DNA of 59,885 nucleotides from Clostridia bacterium (GTDB lineage Bacteria > Bacillota > Clostridia > Christensenellales > RUG350): assembly GCA_017631635.1 (NCBI GenBank), contig JAGBSX010000028.1, positions 1 to 59,885 on the forward strand. Direction: 5' to 3'. Both the position numbers and the translations under genes were made by a program. This document shows, one piece after another, positions 44,601-52,710 of the stretch (position 1 is the stretch's first letter; every line of letters begins with the position of its first letter). The notes under the pieces were generated by a model, which saw only the letters and a program-made list of their open reading frames with translations, did not search any database and was not told where the DNA came from.

Positions 44601-45137
44601 GGTCATATGGTCAAGGTAGGCTACGATATGTATCTCAAACTACTAGATGAGGCGATAGGCGAACTCAAGGGAGAGGACAAAAAACCTATACTACTCACCG
44701 ATACTCGCATAGACCTAGACGTGGGTATACCAGAGGATTACGTATTTAGCGAAAATGAGCGTATCAGGTACTACAAAGAAATCGCTAGAGTCTCTAGCGA
44801 GGACGAGGCAAATGATATAAGAGAGAGAATCAAGGCTCTACGAGGCACTATCCCCGATAGTCTAGAGAACTTGATAGTCATATCACTTATGAAGAATTTG
44901 GCAAGTAGGATAGGTGTCAAACAAATAGTATGCAATCGCACTATAGCAGGAGTGATATTTGATTCGCTAGATAGCCTCAAAAATCAAAACGTATTGTATG
45001 CTATCTCATCTATGGCAGGCAAATGTATCATACAAGCAGGTATGACTCCTATGGTTAGAGTAAATACAAATGGTAGTATCAAGGACAAAAGCCTAATAAT
45101 TTTGCAACTTTTGTTAAATGCAAACAGAGTTTTTTGA
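41688..45137 (+). CDS. mfd: Transcription-repair coupling factor Mfd
   Basis: The 1149-residue DNA translocase has the UvrB-homologous N-terminal region, a CarD-like RNA polymerase interaction domain (about 475-560; EYVVHDVHGIGLFRGVKRI), RecG-like motor domains with Walker A GDVGYGKT (635-642) and DEEQ (736-739), LSATPIPRTLHMSL and the C-terminal autoinhibitory domain. It removes stalled polymerase and recruits UvrA. The ATG at 41688 follows AGGTG; a GTG at 41679 is possible. Confidence 0.96.
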   Translation: MQLRDLLAKPISVEFGKVIEVLNRGGKVSIFGMDASHKAHLAEELNTSVLFVCADLVEQSRIFENIQNLLRLKGESEDSVQILREREDVLSRQATLSKEQTYMRLETLDKLLLGEVKYLIATPESLINYLPNKDKFVSNTLVLRKGHTLEDSLARQLVNAGYRRTDVVDSKGCFLNRGDVVDIYPIGSQAPVRIELWGDTIETIKYYDPLSMQMLSSVDEIRILPAVDVLYDMPNEVVADKIKGLGYKYLCPDSVSRRKVIESDVLLDLESGVSASKYSWILPFVKEGMSTIYDYLPSDTVVVYDECKALVDKLTTLYSEHSKRVSTLAESGELTTQHICAILPMEQVYKREGSLLAYQQITTANNIFNPDYVESFKTTALSRYFSDSRSLVDDLLKWRQNGYTVVLLAPTQDDALSLSKEINKDIFAHLSSIEDIPLDAISVVGANIKDSLVFHKSKTVLIGNSSLSRKKSRAHARRKRDNFVMPSSGEYVVHDVHGIGLFRGVKRIRTDVEKEYAEIEYRDGDLLYVSVEQMDLVERYSGSDNQPILSKIGGKEFSKIKEKVKASVKDLAINLVELYKEREEKRGFRYSEDSPYQIEFENAFEYEETQDQLVAVEEIKADMQSGRIMDRLLCGDVGYGKTEVALRAIFKAILDGKQCAILAPTTILSQQHYNTAFERLSPYGIEVAVVNRFKKPKEIQNTLVDIATGKVNLVCGTHRLLSKDVVFSDLGLLVLDEEQRFGVEDKEKIKDLKRDVNVLTLSATPIPRTLHMSLSGIRDISVLETPPKGRLAVETHVCELTDSLIVDAVMREYNRGGQCFVLFNKVQGINTFAEKLRNLIPDINIGVAHGQMSNEVLEKRIAEFYNGDSDVLLSTTIIENGIDLPRANTIIVANADKLGLSQLYQLRGRVGRSDRLAHAYFTYEEGKVLTEDAYKRLTALMEYTDLGSGFKIAMRDLEIRGSGNILGKEQSGHMVKVGYDMYLKLLDEAIGELKGEDKKPILLTDTRIDLDVGIPEDYVFSENERIRYYKEIARVSSEDEANDIRERIKALRGTIPDSLENLIVISLMKNLASRIGVKQIVCNRTIAGVIFDSLDSLKNQNVLYAISSMAGKCIIQAGMTPMVRVNTNGSIKDKSLIILQLLLNANRVF

Positions 45138-45146
45138 TAAAATCGT

Positions 45147-45181
45147 TTGCCATAAACCACTTAATATAGTATACTATATTA
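45147..45181 (+). promoter_or_regulatory. Promoter with a 20-bp palindrome over the -10 box
   Basis: TTGCCA (45147-45152) and TATACT (45170-45175) are 17 bp apart. A perfect 20-bp palindrome at 45162-45181, half site TAATATAGTA, covers the -10 box, a typical repressor position. The regulator is not identified. Confidence 0.7.
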
Positions 45182-45237
45182 TATTTGATATTATCGCACT
45201 TCCGTTTTTTTATGGATAGAGCGTCAAGGAGAATAAG

Positions 45238-47013
45238 ATGAAGAAGAGACTAATGTGTCTAATTATCGCTTTGGCGATGGCTATGTCTTGCCTAGGAGGA
45301 TGTACCTTCTTGTACGAGGCTGGCATCATCAGAGTAGACAATGAGAAGGCATACAACTTGTCGGTAGCGACGGTGACTTATATGGACAAGACCGTCGAGG
45401 TGACCAGAGGCGAATTGGTAGAAGTATACAATGCTCAGGGTTATCAATACGTAGAGAGTTATGGCTACACGGTCAAAGATGCTTGCGACTTGTTGATTAA
45501 CCAACTCGCCAACCAAAAGATAATCAGAATATGGGGCGAGAGTCAATCTGTAGCAGGTTCAAAAGATGGACTGACTATAGCCACGTTGCTCAACGCAGAG
45601 AAACAAGAGGCTGTCACTACTATCAATGAGACTCTAAGGACCTCCTATGACCAATACCTAGACGTAGTGCTCAAGGAGATGAATATCTCCAAGGTAGAGG
45701 GAGAGTCAAACGTAGATAAGGATAGGACTGCTAGAGCGTTGCCTACTATCGAAGAAGAAGAGTTTGATAGAGAAGAATACGTGAGCGCTGATATAGCCGA
45801 GACGGATATCGACAAGAGTTTCTTCGTCGCTATCCAAGAGGAGATAACCTCCGAGACTAATGCCAAGGTCCAAAAGGCTATGAAATTAGCATTGTCTAGA
45901 TTGACTGCAGTACTATGCGCCAACTATTATCTAGACACAGCCGAAGAGTGCTACGATTATCTACTAAACAAGCAACTAATCGGTATGGTAGACGCTAATA
46001 TCTCCGACCACATCAAGAGTTTGTCTCCAGATGAGGAGGCTACCATAGACTCCAAGGTGCTAGAGGCTTACGAACTCTACAAGGATACCCAGAAGCAAAA
46101 GTACGACGCAGACGAGACCAAACTAGGTGGTGACGTCGCTGCTTATCTAGAGACACTAGTGTACGTACCTACTAGCGGTTATGGTGAGGTCAAGAACGTA
46201 CTTATCCAATTTACCGACGAGCAAAATGCTAGATACAAGGCTTACAAGGCAAAGGGATATTCGGATGAGGACAACCTAGCATTTAGAGAAAATCTAGCCA
46301 AGGAGATTACCGTTAAATTTAGTAGTGTAGATTTCTACGACTGGTACGACAACTGCTATGATGAGGATGATTATGATGATACTCATATCCTATACGACTG
46401 GAGAGACGTCGTAGTAGAGCAGAGTGGCGCTACTATCACCGAAGATATGAGCATAGATGCATTTATGCTAGAGTTGAAGGCAGACCTAGAGAGCGCTAGC
46501 GACTACGCAGGCAAAATCAAGGTAGTAGACAACTATATCTACGGATATGGCGAAGATACAGGTATGTTCAATGCCAAGAACGATTACGTAATATCTCCTG
46601 TAGATAGTGAGAATAGTTGGGTAGAAGAATTTACCGAACTAGGTCAAGCACTATGCGGTGGATACGACGATAACGAGGAGTACAAGCATATATCAAAGGC
46701 AAATCTCATCACAGGCAACTGGGGAGAGGTAGGCGCTACTGGTTGGGTAGTCACCGACTATGGTGTACACATTATCTACGTGACCAAGATAATAGGAGCA
46801 GAGGTAGATGCAGACAACTACATCACTCTCGACACGGTCATCAACCTCAAGACTGGCAAGACTCTAAGAGAAGTCATCAAAGACGGCGTAGTGGGCACTA
46901 TGCAAAACCACAAGACGACTGCATTTGAGAACGACATCTTCGAGACCAACAAGGACGATTTCACTATCGTATATCATCCAGAGAACTGGGAAGATATAGC
47001 ATTGTCCAAATAA
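45238..47013 (+). CDS. PrsA/SurA-like lipoprotein, probable peptidyl-prolyl isomerase foldase
   Basis: The 591-residue exported protein has a lipoprotein signal (MKKRLMCLIIALAMAMSCLG then G-C) with the lipobox LGGC and Cys22. An N-terminal helical SurA-like region is followed by a large Glu/Lys-rich middle. The C-terminal GATGWVVTDYGVHIIYVTK resembles the last strands of a parvulin PpiC domain. Such PrsA-like lipoproteins help secreted proteins fold outside the membrane and are often found after mfd in Bacillota. The length is about twice PrsA and the parvulin match is only partial, so isomerase activity is uncertain. It has its own promoter and terminator. Confidence 0.75.
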   Translation: MKKRLMCLIIALAMAMSCLGGCTFLYEAGIIRVDNEKAYNLSVATVTYMDKTVEVTRGELVEVYNAQGYQYVESYGYTVKDACDLLINQLANQKIIRIWGESQSVAGSKDGLTIATLLNAEKQEAVTTINETLRTSYDQYLDVVLKEMNISKVEGESNVDKDRTARALPTIEEEEFDREEYVSADIAETDIDKSFFVAIQEEITSETNAKVQKAMKLALSRLTAVLCANYYLDTAEECYDYLLNKQLIGMVDANISDHIKSLSPDEEATIDSKVLEAYELYKDTQKQKYDADETKLGGDVAAYLETLVYVPTSGYGEVKNVLIQFTDEQNARYKAYKAKGYSDEDNLAFRENLAKEITVKFSSVDFYDWYDNCYDEDDYDDTHILYDWRDVVVEQSGATITEDMSIDAFMLELKADLESASDYAGKIKVVDNYIYGYGEDTGMFNAKNDYVISPVDSENSWVEEFTELGQALCGGYDDNEEYKHISKANLITGNWGEVGATGWVVTDYGVHIIYVTKIIGAEVDADNYITLDTVINLKTGKTLREVIKDGVVGTMQNHKTTAFENDIFETNKDDFTIVYHPENWEDIALSK

Positions 47014-47021
47014 TACGAGAT

Positions 47022-47054
47022 AGAGGGAAGACTGACGTTTTCCCTCTGTTTTTA
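47022..47054 (+). terminator. Terminator between the lipoprotein and alaS
   Basis: AGAGGGAA pairs with TTCCCTCT across a 10-base loop, followed by GTTTTT. Confidence 0.8.
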
Positions 47055-47071
47055 GAAAAACAGGTGATAAT

Positions 47072-48859
47072 ATGATACAAGCAAATGATTTGAGAAAGAA
47101 ATATCTAGACTTTTTTAAGGCAAAGGGACATACTGTAATACAGTCTGCATCTTTGATACCAGACAACGATCCTACCGTACTATTTACTACTGCCGGTATG
47201 CATCCACTAGTACCTTATCTACTAGGTGCTAAGCACCCTGCAGGTACTCGTCTAACCGACGTGCAGAAGTGCGTGCGTACAGGCGATATCGACGAGGTAG
47301 GAGATGCATCACACTTGACTTTCTTTGAGATGCTAGGCAACTGGTCGCTAGGAGATTATTTCAAGAGAGAGGCTATTAGTTGGAGTTGGGAGTTCTTGAC
47401 CAAAGAACTAGGTATCTCTCCAGATAGGCTAGCAGTATCAGTATTTGAGGGAGATGAGAATGCTCCAAAGGATACTGAGAGCGCAGATATATGGGCAGAG
47501 TGTGGCATGGACAGGAGTCGCATATTCTTCTTGCCTAAGAAACACAACTGGTGGGGACCTGCAGGTCTCACAGGCCCTTGTGGTCCTGATACCGAGATGT
47601 TTATCGACAACGGTAAGCCTGCTTGTAGTCCAGAGTGTAGCCCTGCTTGTAATTGTGGCAAGTATCTCGAGATATGGAACGACGTATTTATGCAATACAA
47701 CAAGACTGAGGCAGGCACGTTTGAGCCACTAAGTCAGAAGAACGTAGATACAGGTATGGGACTAGAGAGAACTATATGTATTCTCCAAGGTAAATCCTCT
47801 GTATACGACACAGACGTATTTGCTCCTGCTATATCATTGATAGAGACTCTGAGTGGCAAGAAGTACGGTGAGAGTGACGACGTGACTAGGGCTATGAGAG
47901 TGGTGGCTGACCACACTCGTACTGCTACCTTCATAATGGGCGACGACCTAGGAGTCACTCCTTCAAACGTAGACCAAGGCTACGTGCTACGTAGACTTAT
48001 TCGCCGTGCCGTGAGATTTTCTCGCACACTAGAACTACCAGAAGGTTCGCTAGAGAAGATAGCCAAGGTGTATATCGACCAATACAAAGACGTCTACAAA
48101 GAACTAGAGAGAAATGCCGACAAGATACTCAAAGAGTTTAATCTAGAGGTCACTAGATTTGAAAAAACTCTAGCGCAAGGTATCAAAGAGTTTGACAAAG
48201 TAGCATTTTATCTAGAGAAGTCAGGCAACACCTCCATAAGTGGAAAGTTGGCGTTTAAGTTGTACGACACCTTTGGATTCCCTATAGAGATGACTGTCGA
48301 ACTCGCTAGCGAGAAGGGTATGAGCGTAGATATCGAAGGCTTCAACAAAGCATTTGAGGAACACCAACTCAAGTCCCAAGCAGGCGCAGAGAAGAAGTTT
48401 AAGTGTGGACTAGCAGACGATAGCGAGGAGACTGTCAAATTGCATACTGCTACACACCTATTGCACGCAGCCCTACGCAAGGTACTAGGTACGGAAGTAG
48501 CCCAAAAGGGTAGTAATATCACTCCAGAGAGACTACGTTTTGACTTTAGTTTTGAGAGGGCTATGACTGCTGACGAGATCAAACAAGTAGAGGATCTAGT
48601 CAATGAGTACATCAAGGCAGGCGTAGAGATTACTTGCGAAGAGATGAGTGTAGAGGACGCCAAGAGTGCCGGTGCTATAGGTCTATTTATGGACAAGTAC
48701 GGCGAGGTAGTCAAAGTGTACACTATGGGTGAGTATAGCAAAGAAATATGCGGAGGACCTCACGCATCAAATACAGCCGACCTAGTATCATTTAAGATAC
48801 TCAAGGAGCAATCCTCATCTTCGGGTGTGAGACGTATCAAGGCTGTCATAGGTCAATAA
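47072..48859 (+). CDS. alaS: Alanyl-tRNA synthetase, short form without the C-terminal domain
   Basis: The 595-residue enzyme has the class II AlaRS aminoacylation core (FTTAGMHPLVPYLLG, FEMLGNWSLGDYF, GPCGPDTEMFIDNG, NVDTGMGLERT), the tRNA-recognition helices (about 250-400) and the editing domain with H-x3-H (HTATH) and C-x3-H (CGGPHA). It stops about 250-280 residues short of the usual length of about 875. The DHHA1 oligomerisation and C-Ala region is missing. The stop is clean and the next gene starts 20 bp later, so it looks like a natural short form rather than a frameshift. A second, longer AlaRS elsewhere cannot be excluded. Confidence 0.9.
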   Translation: MIQANDLRKKYLDFFKAKGHTVIQSASLIPDNDPTVLFTTAGMHPLVPYLLGAKHPAGTRLTDVQKCVRTGDIDEVGDASHLTFFEMLGNWSLGDYFKREAISWSWEFLTKELGISPDRLAVSVFEGDENAPKDTESADIWAECGMDRSRIFFLPKKHNWWGPAGLTGPCGPDTEMFIDNGKPACSPECSPACNCGKYLEIWNDVFMQYNKTEAGTFEPLSQKNVDTGMGLERTICILQGKSSVYDTDVFAPAISLIETLSGKKYGESDDVTRAMRVVADHTRTATFIMGDDLGVTPSNVDQGYVLRRLIRRAVRFSRTLELPEGSLEKIAKVYIDQYKDVYKELERNADKILKEFNLEVTRFEKTLAQGIKEFDKVAFYLEKSGNTSISGKLAFKLYDTFGFPIEMTVELASEKGMSVDIEGFNKAFEEHQLKSQAGAEKKFKCGLADDSEETVKLHTATHLLHAALRKVLGTEVAQKGSNITPERLRFDFSFERAMTADEIKQVEDLVNEYIKAGVEITCEEMSVEDAKSAGAIGLFMDKYGEVVKVYTMGEYSKEICGGPHASNTADLVSFKILKEQSSSSGVRRIKAVIGQ

Positions 48860-48879
48860 AGAAATAAGATAAAAACTGG

Positions 48880-49377
48880 ATGAAAGTTAGTATTGATAGC
48901 AATAAAAAATTAAATAGTAAAGTTCTTTGTGAAGAATATTTTTCATTACAAGTTGATTTTGGATATGAATTAAACAAAATAAATTCTTTTTTTCAAATAA
49001 ATAATGGGGATTCTCAATCTTTGGAGATTTCAGTAAACGAAAACAGCGAATTATCTAAAGTTATTCTTTTGTGTAGTGAAGATTTTACGATTATTGAAGA
49101 AAAGATTGATATAAATAATTGTATAGAGGGAGTGATTTCTTTTTCAGAGTTTTCAAATATTAATAGCGAAATGTTTAATATTGAGGTTTATAACAATGCT
49201 ATTAGATTACAATTAAGTTCAGCTTGTGAATATAAAAAATATCGCCAAGGTAATTTGATTTTGTCTTTAGATGAAGAAGGTAAAGTAGTATCAATTATGG
49301 TAATAAATCTTAAAGAAAAAGAACGACATCATATAATTGAAGAACTGCAATTTAGTAAAGAAGAAAGGTTAAGTTAA
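48880..49377 (+). CDS. AT-rich orphan protein, 165 residues
   Basis: I do not recognise a family. The protein is acidic, beta-rich and cytoplasmic, with no signal peptide. The C-terminal GNLILSLDEEGKVVSIMVIN vaguely recalls DUF2283-like or immunity-protein folds, which is weak evidence. Codons favour TTA, TTT, ATT and GAA, clearly different from alaS and mfd, so it was probably acquired by transfer. No strong ribosome binding site is visible before ATG. A near-perfect long-stem terminator follows. Confidence 0.65.
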   Translation: MKVSIDSNKKLNSKVLCEEYFSLQVDFGYELNKINSFFQINNGDSQSLEISVNENSELSKVILLCSEDFTIIEEKIDINNCIEGVISFSEFSNINSEMFNIEVYNNAIRLQLSSACEYKKYRQGNLILSLDEEGKVVSIMVINLKEKERHHIIEELQFSKEERLS

Positions 49378-49378
49378 T

Positions 49379-49419
49379 AAAAAGAGGTTTGTTAAAAAAT
49401 GTTTAACAAGCCTCTTTTT
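49379..49419 (+). terminator. Strong terminator after the orphan gene
   Basis: An 18-bp stem with one G-U pair (AAAAAGAGGTTTGTTAAA/TTTAACAAGCCTCTTTTT), ending in a T run. Confidence 0.92.
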
Positions 49420-49507
49420 GATATTCTGTTTTTAATCGCTATGACTATTACGGTAAATAGTGGATTTTTTGTCTCTACGCGCGTGCGTGCGTATTTATAT
49501 GGTATAG

Positions 49508-49981
49508 TTATTTGACACCATACTCCTTGGTGGCACGTTCTATGGCACGGCGTTGGTCCTTGAGTGCGATAGACTCCCTCTTGTCGTGCAGTTCTTTGCC
49601 CCTGCATAGCGCTATCTCTACCTTGACTAGCGCTTGTTTGAAATACACTCTCACGGGTACTAGGGTGTAGCCCTTTTGGGTGACTTTTTGGCGAAGTTTT
49701 CTAATCTCACTCTTGTTGAGTAGTAGTAGTCTGTCTCTCCTAGGGTCTCCGTTTGAAAAACTGCCCTTGTCGTAGGGAGATACGTGCATACCACACAAAA
49801 CGACCGTACCGTCTCTACGTATGAGTACGTACGAATCCTTGAGGTTGAGATTGCCTAATCGTATAGATTTGACCTCGCAACCTGTGAGTATGACACCTGC
49901 CTCGTAGGTATCTTCGACAAAATAGTCGTGATATGCCTTGCGATTGGTGGCTACTGTGTTGTTGGTGGTAGATAATTTCAT
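49508..49981 (-). CDS. smpB: SsrA-binding protein SmpB
   Basis: The 157-residue protein shows TNRKAYHDYFVEDTYEAGVI, LTGCEVKSIRLG and the basic C-terminal tail KDQRRAIERATKEYGVK. It loads tmRNA into stalled ribosomes; ssrA itself was not found in this window. The ATG is preceded by AT-rich TTTTTATTAAAAAAATT without an AGGAGG, and the terminator of secG lies right before it. Translation may thus be standby or leader-dependent. Confidence 0.94.
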   Translation of the reverse strand: MKLSTTNNTVATNRKAYHDYFVEDTYEAGVILTGCEVKSIRLGNLNLKDSYVLIRRDGTVVLCGMHVSPYDKGSFSNGDPRRDRLLLLNKSEIRKLRQKVTQKGYTLVPVRVYFKQALVKVEIALCRGKELHDKRESIALKDQRRAIERATKEYGVK

Positions 49982-49989
49982 AATTTTTT

Positions 49990-50019
49990 TAATAAAAAGG
50001 ACAGTCGGCAGACTGTCCT
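49990..50019 (-). terminator. secG terminator, just upstream of smpB
   Basis: A 9-bp stem AGGACAGTC/GACTGTCCT with loop GGCA/TGCC, followed on the minus strand by TTTTTATT. Confidence 0.85.
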
Positions 50020-50029
50020 CGGTTTCTCC

Positions 50030-50320
50030 TTATAGTACGTTGATAAGTGTGACGAATATAGATATAACCACGATAGATACGGCTATACCGACAGTCAAAC
50101 GTTTGAACATAGCTTGTTTGGTATGACCTTTGTTGCGACTGAAGTAGGTATCAGTAGCGCCTGTCATAAAACTCATCTTCTCTGCGTCGCTATCTTGTTG
50201 AAGGACTATGATTATCATAATGACAGATAGTATCAACAATATAATTGTGAGTACTGGCAACAACCACGCTAGGACGTTACCATCAAATATATATATCTTG
50301 GACATGAGATTGTTTAGCAT
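50030..50320 (-). CDS. secG: Preprotein translocase subunit SecG
   Basis: The 96-residue membrane protein has two helices (about 17-40 and 75-95) and the SecG loop between them (QQDSDAEKMSFMTGATDTYF). It assists SecYE protein export. The ATG at 50320 follows GGAGGAATTATT; a longer reading from 50356 lacks a site. The terminator and smpB follow on the same strand, the common secG-smpB neighbourhood. Confidence 0.9.
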   Translation of the reverse strand: MLNNLMSKIYIFDGNVLAWLLPVLTIILLILSVIMIIIVLQQDSDAEKMSFMTGATDTYFSRNKGHTKQAMFKRLTVGIAVSIVVISIFVTLINVL

Positions 50321-50359
50321 AATAATTCCTCCACAAAGGGTATGTTTGTTAGCCATACT

Positions 50360-50388
50360 ATAATAACATATACCACCCCAAAAGACAA
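50360..50388 (-). promoter_or_regulatory. secG promoter
   Basis: Minus-strand TTGTCT (50383-50388) and TATTAT (50360-50365), spacer 17. Confidence 0.65.
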
Positions 50389-50427
50389 GTGTTTTGTTAA
50401 AATTCGCCGATTATTTTGAAAAATACT

Positions 50428-50455
50428 TTGCAAATGCTGTATATAATGGTATAAT
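50428..50455 (+). promoter_or_regulatory. Promoter with transcription start near the ATG
   Basis: TTGCAA (50428-50433) and TATAAT (50450-50455), spacer 16, with a second TATAAT at 50442. The ATG at 50465 is only nine bases after the -10 box and no ribosome binding site is seen. Confidence 0.5.
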
Positions 50456-50464
50456 TATCATATT

Positions 50465-52111
50465 ATGATGGACAATATGGTATTCAACATTATATCACCT
50501 CTCAAGTTGTGGGAGGACTTCAATCCACTAGCCGAGCCACTAGAGGTCAATCTAGTCAAAGAGAGTGTGGATGAAGAAGTGGTGACCAAGACTATGTATT
50601 TCACCGCCGAACGCACCCCTGACGGAGTAGTGCGTGCTTTTGCCGAGGTGTATTATCCTGCGTCTGCTAGCGAGAGAAGTTTGCCTGTCATAGTGTATAT
50701 CCCACCCGTGAGAGAAGGAATAGATGATACTCTCATTAGGCGTACTTGCCTAGAGGGATACGTCGTGATTAGAGTGGATTATGCTGGCGAGTGCGAGGGC
50801 AAGGTGCACCATACTATGTATCCTACCTCGCTGAGATATTGCAATTACTCCTCGGCAGGGGAGCATATCAACAAGGTGCTAGGTACTGCTAGAAATACTA
50901 CTTGGTATCATTGGGCTATCGTCGTGCGTAGGGCTATCACTTTGGCTAGCACACTAGACGTGGTAGATATGTCTAGAGTGATGGTAATGGGTAGCGAAGA
51001 GGGATCGTATCTGATGTGGCAAGTGTCTGCTATGGACGGTAGAGTGTCTAGAGCAGTCAGCCTGATAGGGTATATTCCCAAGACTCCTGACGATATCGGC
51101 GAAGATGAGAGAGATGCTTGGCTATCCTGTATAGATCCTAGGTCTTATTCACAATATATATCTATCCCTATCCTATACGTGCAGGCTACTGACAATCCTC
51201 ACGCTAGCCCTGACGTCATGCAGGAGATAATAGCCAACCTCATAGACGGTACTTACGTGAGACATACTCATAGCGTAGGCTACGAGAATACTATCACGCT
51301 AGACGATTATGAGACGGTGCTATCCTTTGCTAGACAGATGAGAGAAGAGGTAGAACTCATAGAGCCTACTCTCACCATAGAGGTAGAGGGAAATAGCGTA
51401 GTGGCTAGACTAGACACCTGTGGCGCAGATGCCAACGTAGTGGAGATATGGCAATCACACAAGAGTGATAGTGGCTTTACCAAATGGAAATCTCTCAACC
51501 TAACGCAAGTAGAAGAGGGAGTATATACAGCCTCCGTGAGAGTGTACGAGGCAGAGCAAGAGGTATTTGTCGTAGGCAAGGTGTACTTGTCTACTGGTAC
51601 GTTGTCTACCGACCTAGAGAGCGTCATATTGCCTCCAGATAGCCCTGCTATCAAGCCTAGACTTCGCAACAAGGTCATATACAATACTGGTATGTCCTTG
51701 TCCGAATTGCACGTAGGAGCAAATACTACGGTGTTAGACAGAGATTATCTCTCTATCAAGAAAGGTGCGCTAGACCTACTGGGCGTAGCAGTCAAGGGTG
51801 GATGTCTAGTGCTCAAGAGAGATGAGGATAGACATATAGAGACGGATTCTCTCACTTGTATACAACTAGATGTCTATGCGACTGACGAAGAAGATATCTT
51901 CGTCAAAGTGTACGAGATAGACGAAGGGGAGTATAGAGAGTACAATGCTACCTACCACGTAGAGGGCGAGGACAACTGGCAGAGAATACGTATAGAACTA
52001 AATACTCTCAAAGACAAGAATAATCAAGTCATGCCTGACTGGGAGTTGTATCGAGAGGTGCAAATCAGCGGTATAGAGAGGGTGTTGGTCAACAATATCC
52101 AATGGCTATGA
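50465..52111 (+). CDS. Alpha/beta-hydrolase, X-Pro dipeptidase/acyl-esterase-like (CocE/AXE relative)
   Basis: The 548-residue protein has an alpha/beta-hydrolase core in residues about 40-290 (LPVIVYIPPVREG, GYVVIRVDYAGECEG, VMGSEEGSYLMWQ, YVQATDNPHA). A C-terminal beta-rich jelly-roll-like region follows, as in CocE/X-Pro enzymes. The nucleophile elbow reads MGSEEG rather than the usual GxSxG, and the Asp and His partners are the ATD and THS stretches. Activity should be considered uncertain. No signal peptide is seen. It starts a run with lepB and divIC, 8 bp ahead of lepB. Confidence 0.7.
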   Translation: MMDNMVFNIISPLKLWEDFNPLAEPLEVNLVKESVDEEVVTKTMYFTAERTPDGVVRAFAEVYYPASASERSLPVIVYIPPVREGIDDTLIRRTCLEGYVVIRVDYAGECEGKVHHTMYPTSLRYCNYSSAGEHINKVLGTARNTTWYHWAIVVRRAITLASTLDVVDMSRVMVMGSEEGSYLMWQVSAMDGRVSRAVSLIGYIPKTPDDIGEDERDAWLSCIDPRSYSQYISIPILYVQATDNPHASPDVMQEIIANLIDGTYVRHTHSVGYENTITLDDYETVLSFARQMREEVELIEPTLTIEVEGNSVVARLDTCGADANVVEIWQSHKSDSGFTKWKSLNLTQVEEGVYTASVRVYEAEQEVFVVGKVYLSTGTLSTDLESVILPPDSPAIKPRLRNKVIYNTGMSLSELHVGANTTVLDRDYLSIKKGALDLLGVAVKGGCLVLKRDEDRHIETDSLTCIQLDVYATDEEDIFVKVYEIDEGEYREYNATYHVEGEDNWQRIRIELNTLKDKNNQVMPDWELYREVQISGIERVLVNNIQWL

Positions 52112-52119
52112 GGTAACGT

Positions 52120-52704
52120 ATGATGCATAGTAGCGAAAACCAAAATCAAATGGTGTCGCCACCTGTACGCAGGGGGTTCTTTAGAGCATTTGTAGAGGAC
52201 TGGAGCGTTACTATTATCGTGATAGGATTGATGGCAATAGTGCTATTTTGGGTGATAGGAGTAGTACCTGTGAGTGGCAGGTCTATGCTACCCCTAGTGG
52301 AGAGTTATCAAGAACAAAACAATTACGTCATTACTTTGAGAAATGCCGAATATGATAGAGGAGACGTCATCATCATAGAGCACGCAGACAAACTGCTCAT
52401 CAAACGTGTCATAGCACTAGAGGGGGATACGGTATCCTTCGGCGCTAGGATGGAGGACGGTAGGATAGTGTACTACACTCTAGTCAATGGAGTGGCGATA
52501 GACGAAGATTATATCCTAGAGCCTATGGTAGTGTGGCACGATTCGTATCTCACACCTATAGTGCTAGGAGAGGGTGAAGTGTACGTAATGGGTGACAATC
52601 GCAATCAGAGTGGCGATAGCAGAGATTACGGAGTTATGAAGACAGAAGATTATCAAGGCAAAGTAGTGTTGGTACTCAACCGTAGTGGTTGGATATGGCT
52701 GTGA
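52120..52704 (+). CDS. lepB: Type I signal peptidase
   Basis: The 194-residue protein has one N-terminal membrane anchor (about 29-48) and the Sec signal-peptidase dyad S55 (PVSGRSML) and K95 (LLIKRVIALEGDTV), plus the GEVYVMGDNRNQSGDSRD box D. It removes signal peptides of secreted proteins outside the membrane. The N-terminal 25 residues are longer than in short LepB forms. It lies 8 bp after the esterase gene and 6 bp before divIC. Confidence 0.94.
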   Translation: MMHSSENQNQMVSPPVRRGFFRAFVEDWSVTIIVIGLMAIVLFWVIGVVPVSGRSMLPLVESYQEQNNYVITLRNAEYDRGDVIIIEHADKLLIKRVIALEGDTVSFGARMEDGRIVYYTLVNGVAIDEDYILEPMVVWHDSYLTPIVLGEGEVYVMGDNRNQSGDSRDYGVMKTEDYQGKVVLVLNRSGWIWL

Positions 52705-52710
52705 GGAAAT

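Noticed and set aside
47438-47732. Opposite-strand frames inside alaS
   Set aside because: They are shadows of the catalytic core of alaS and have no start signals.
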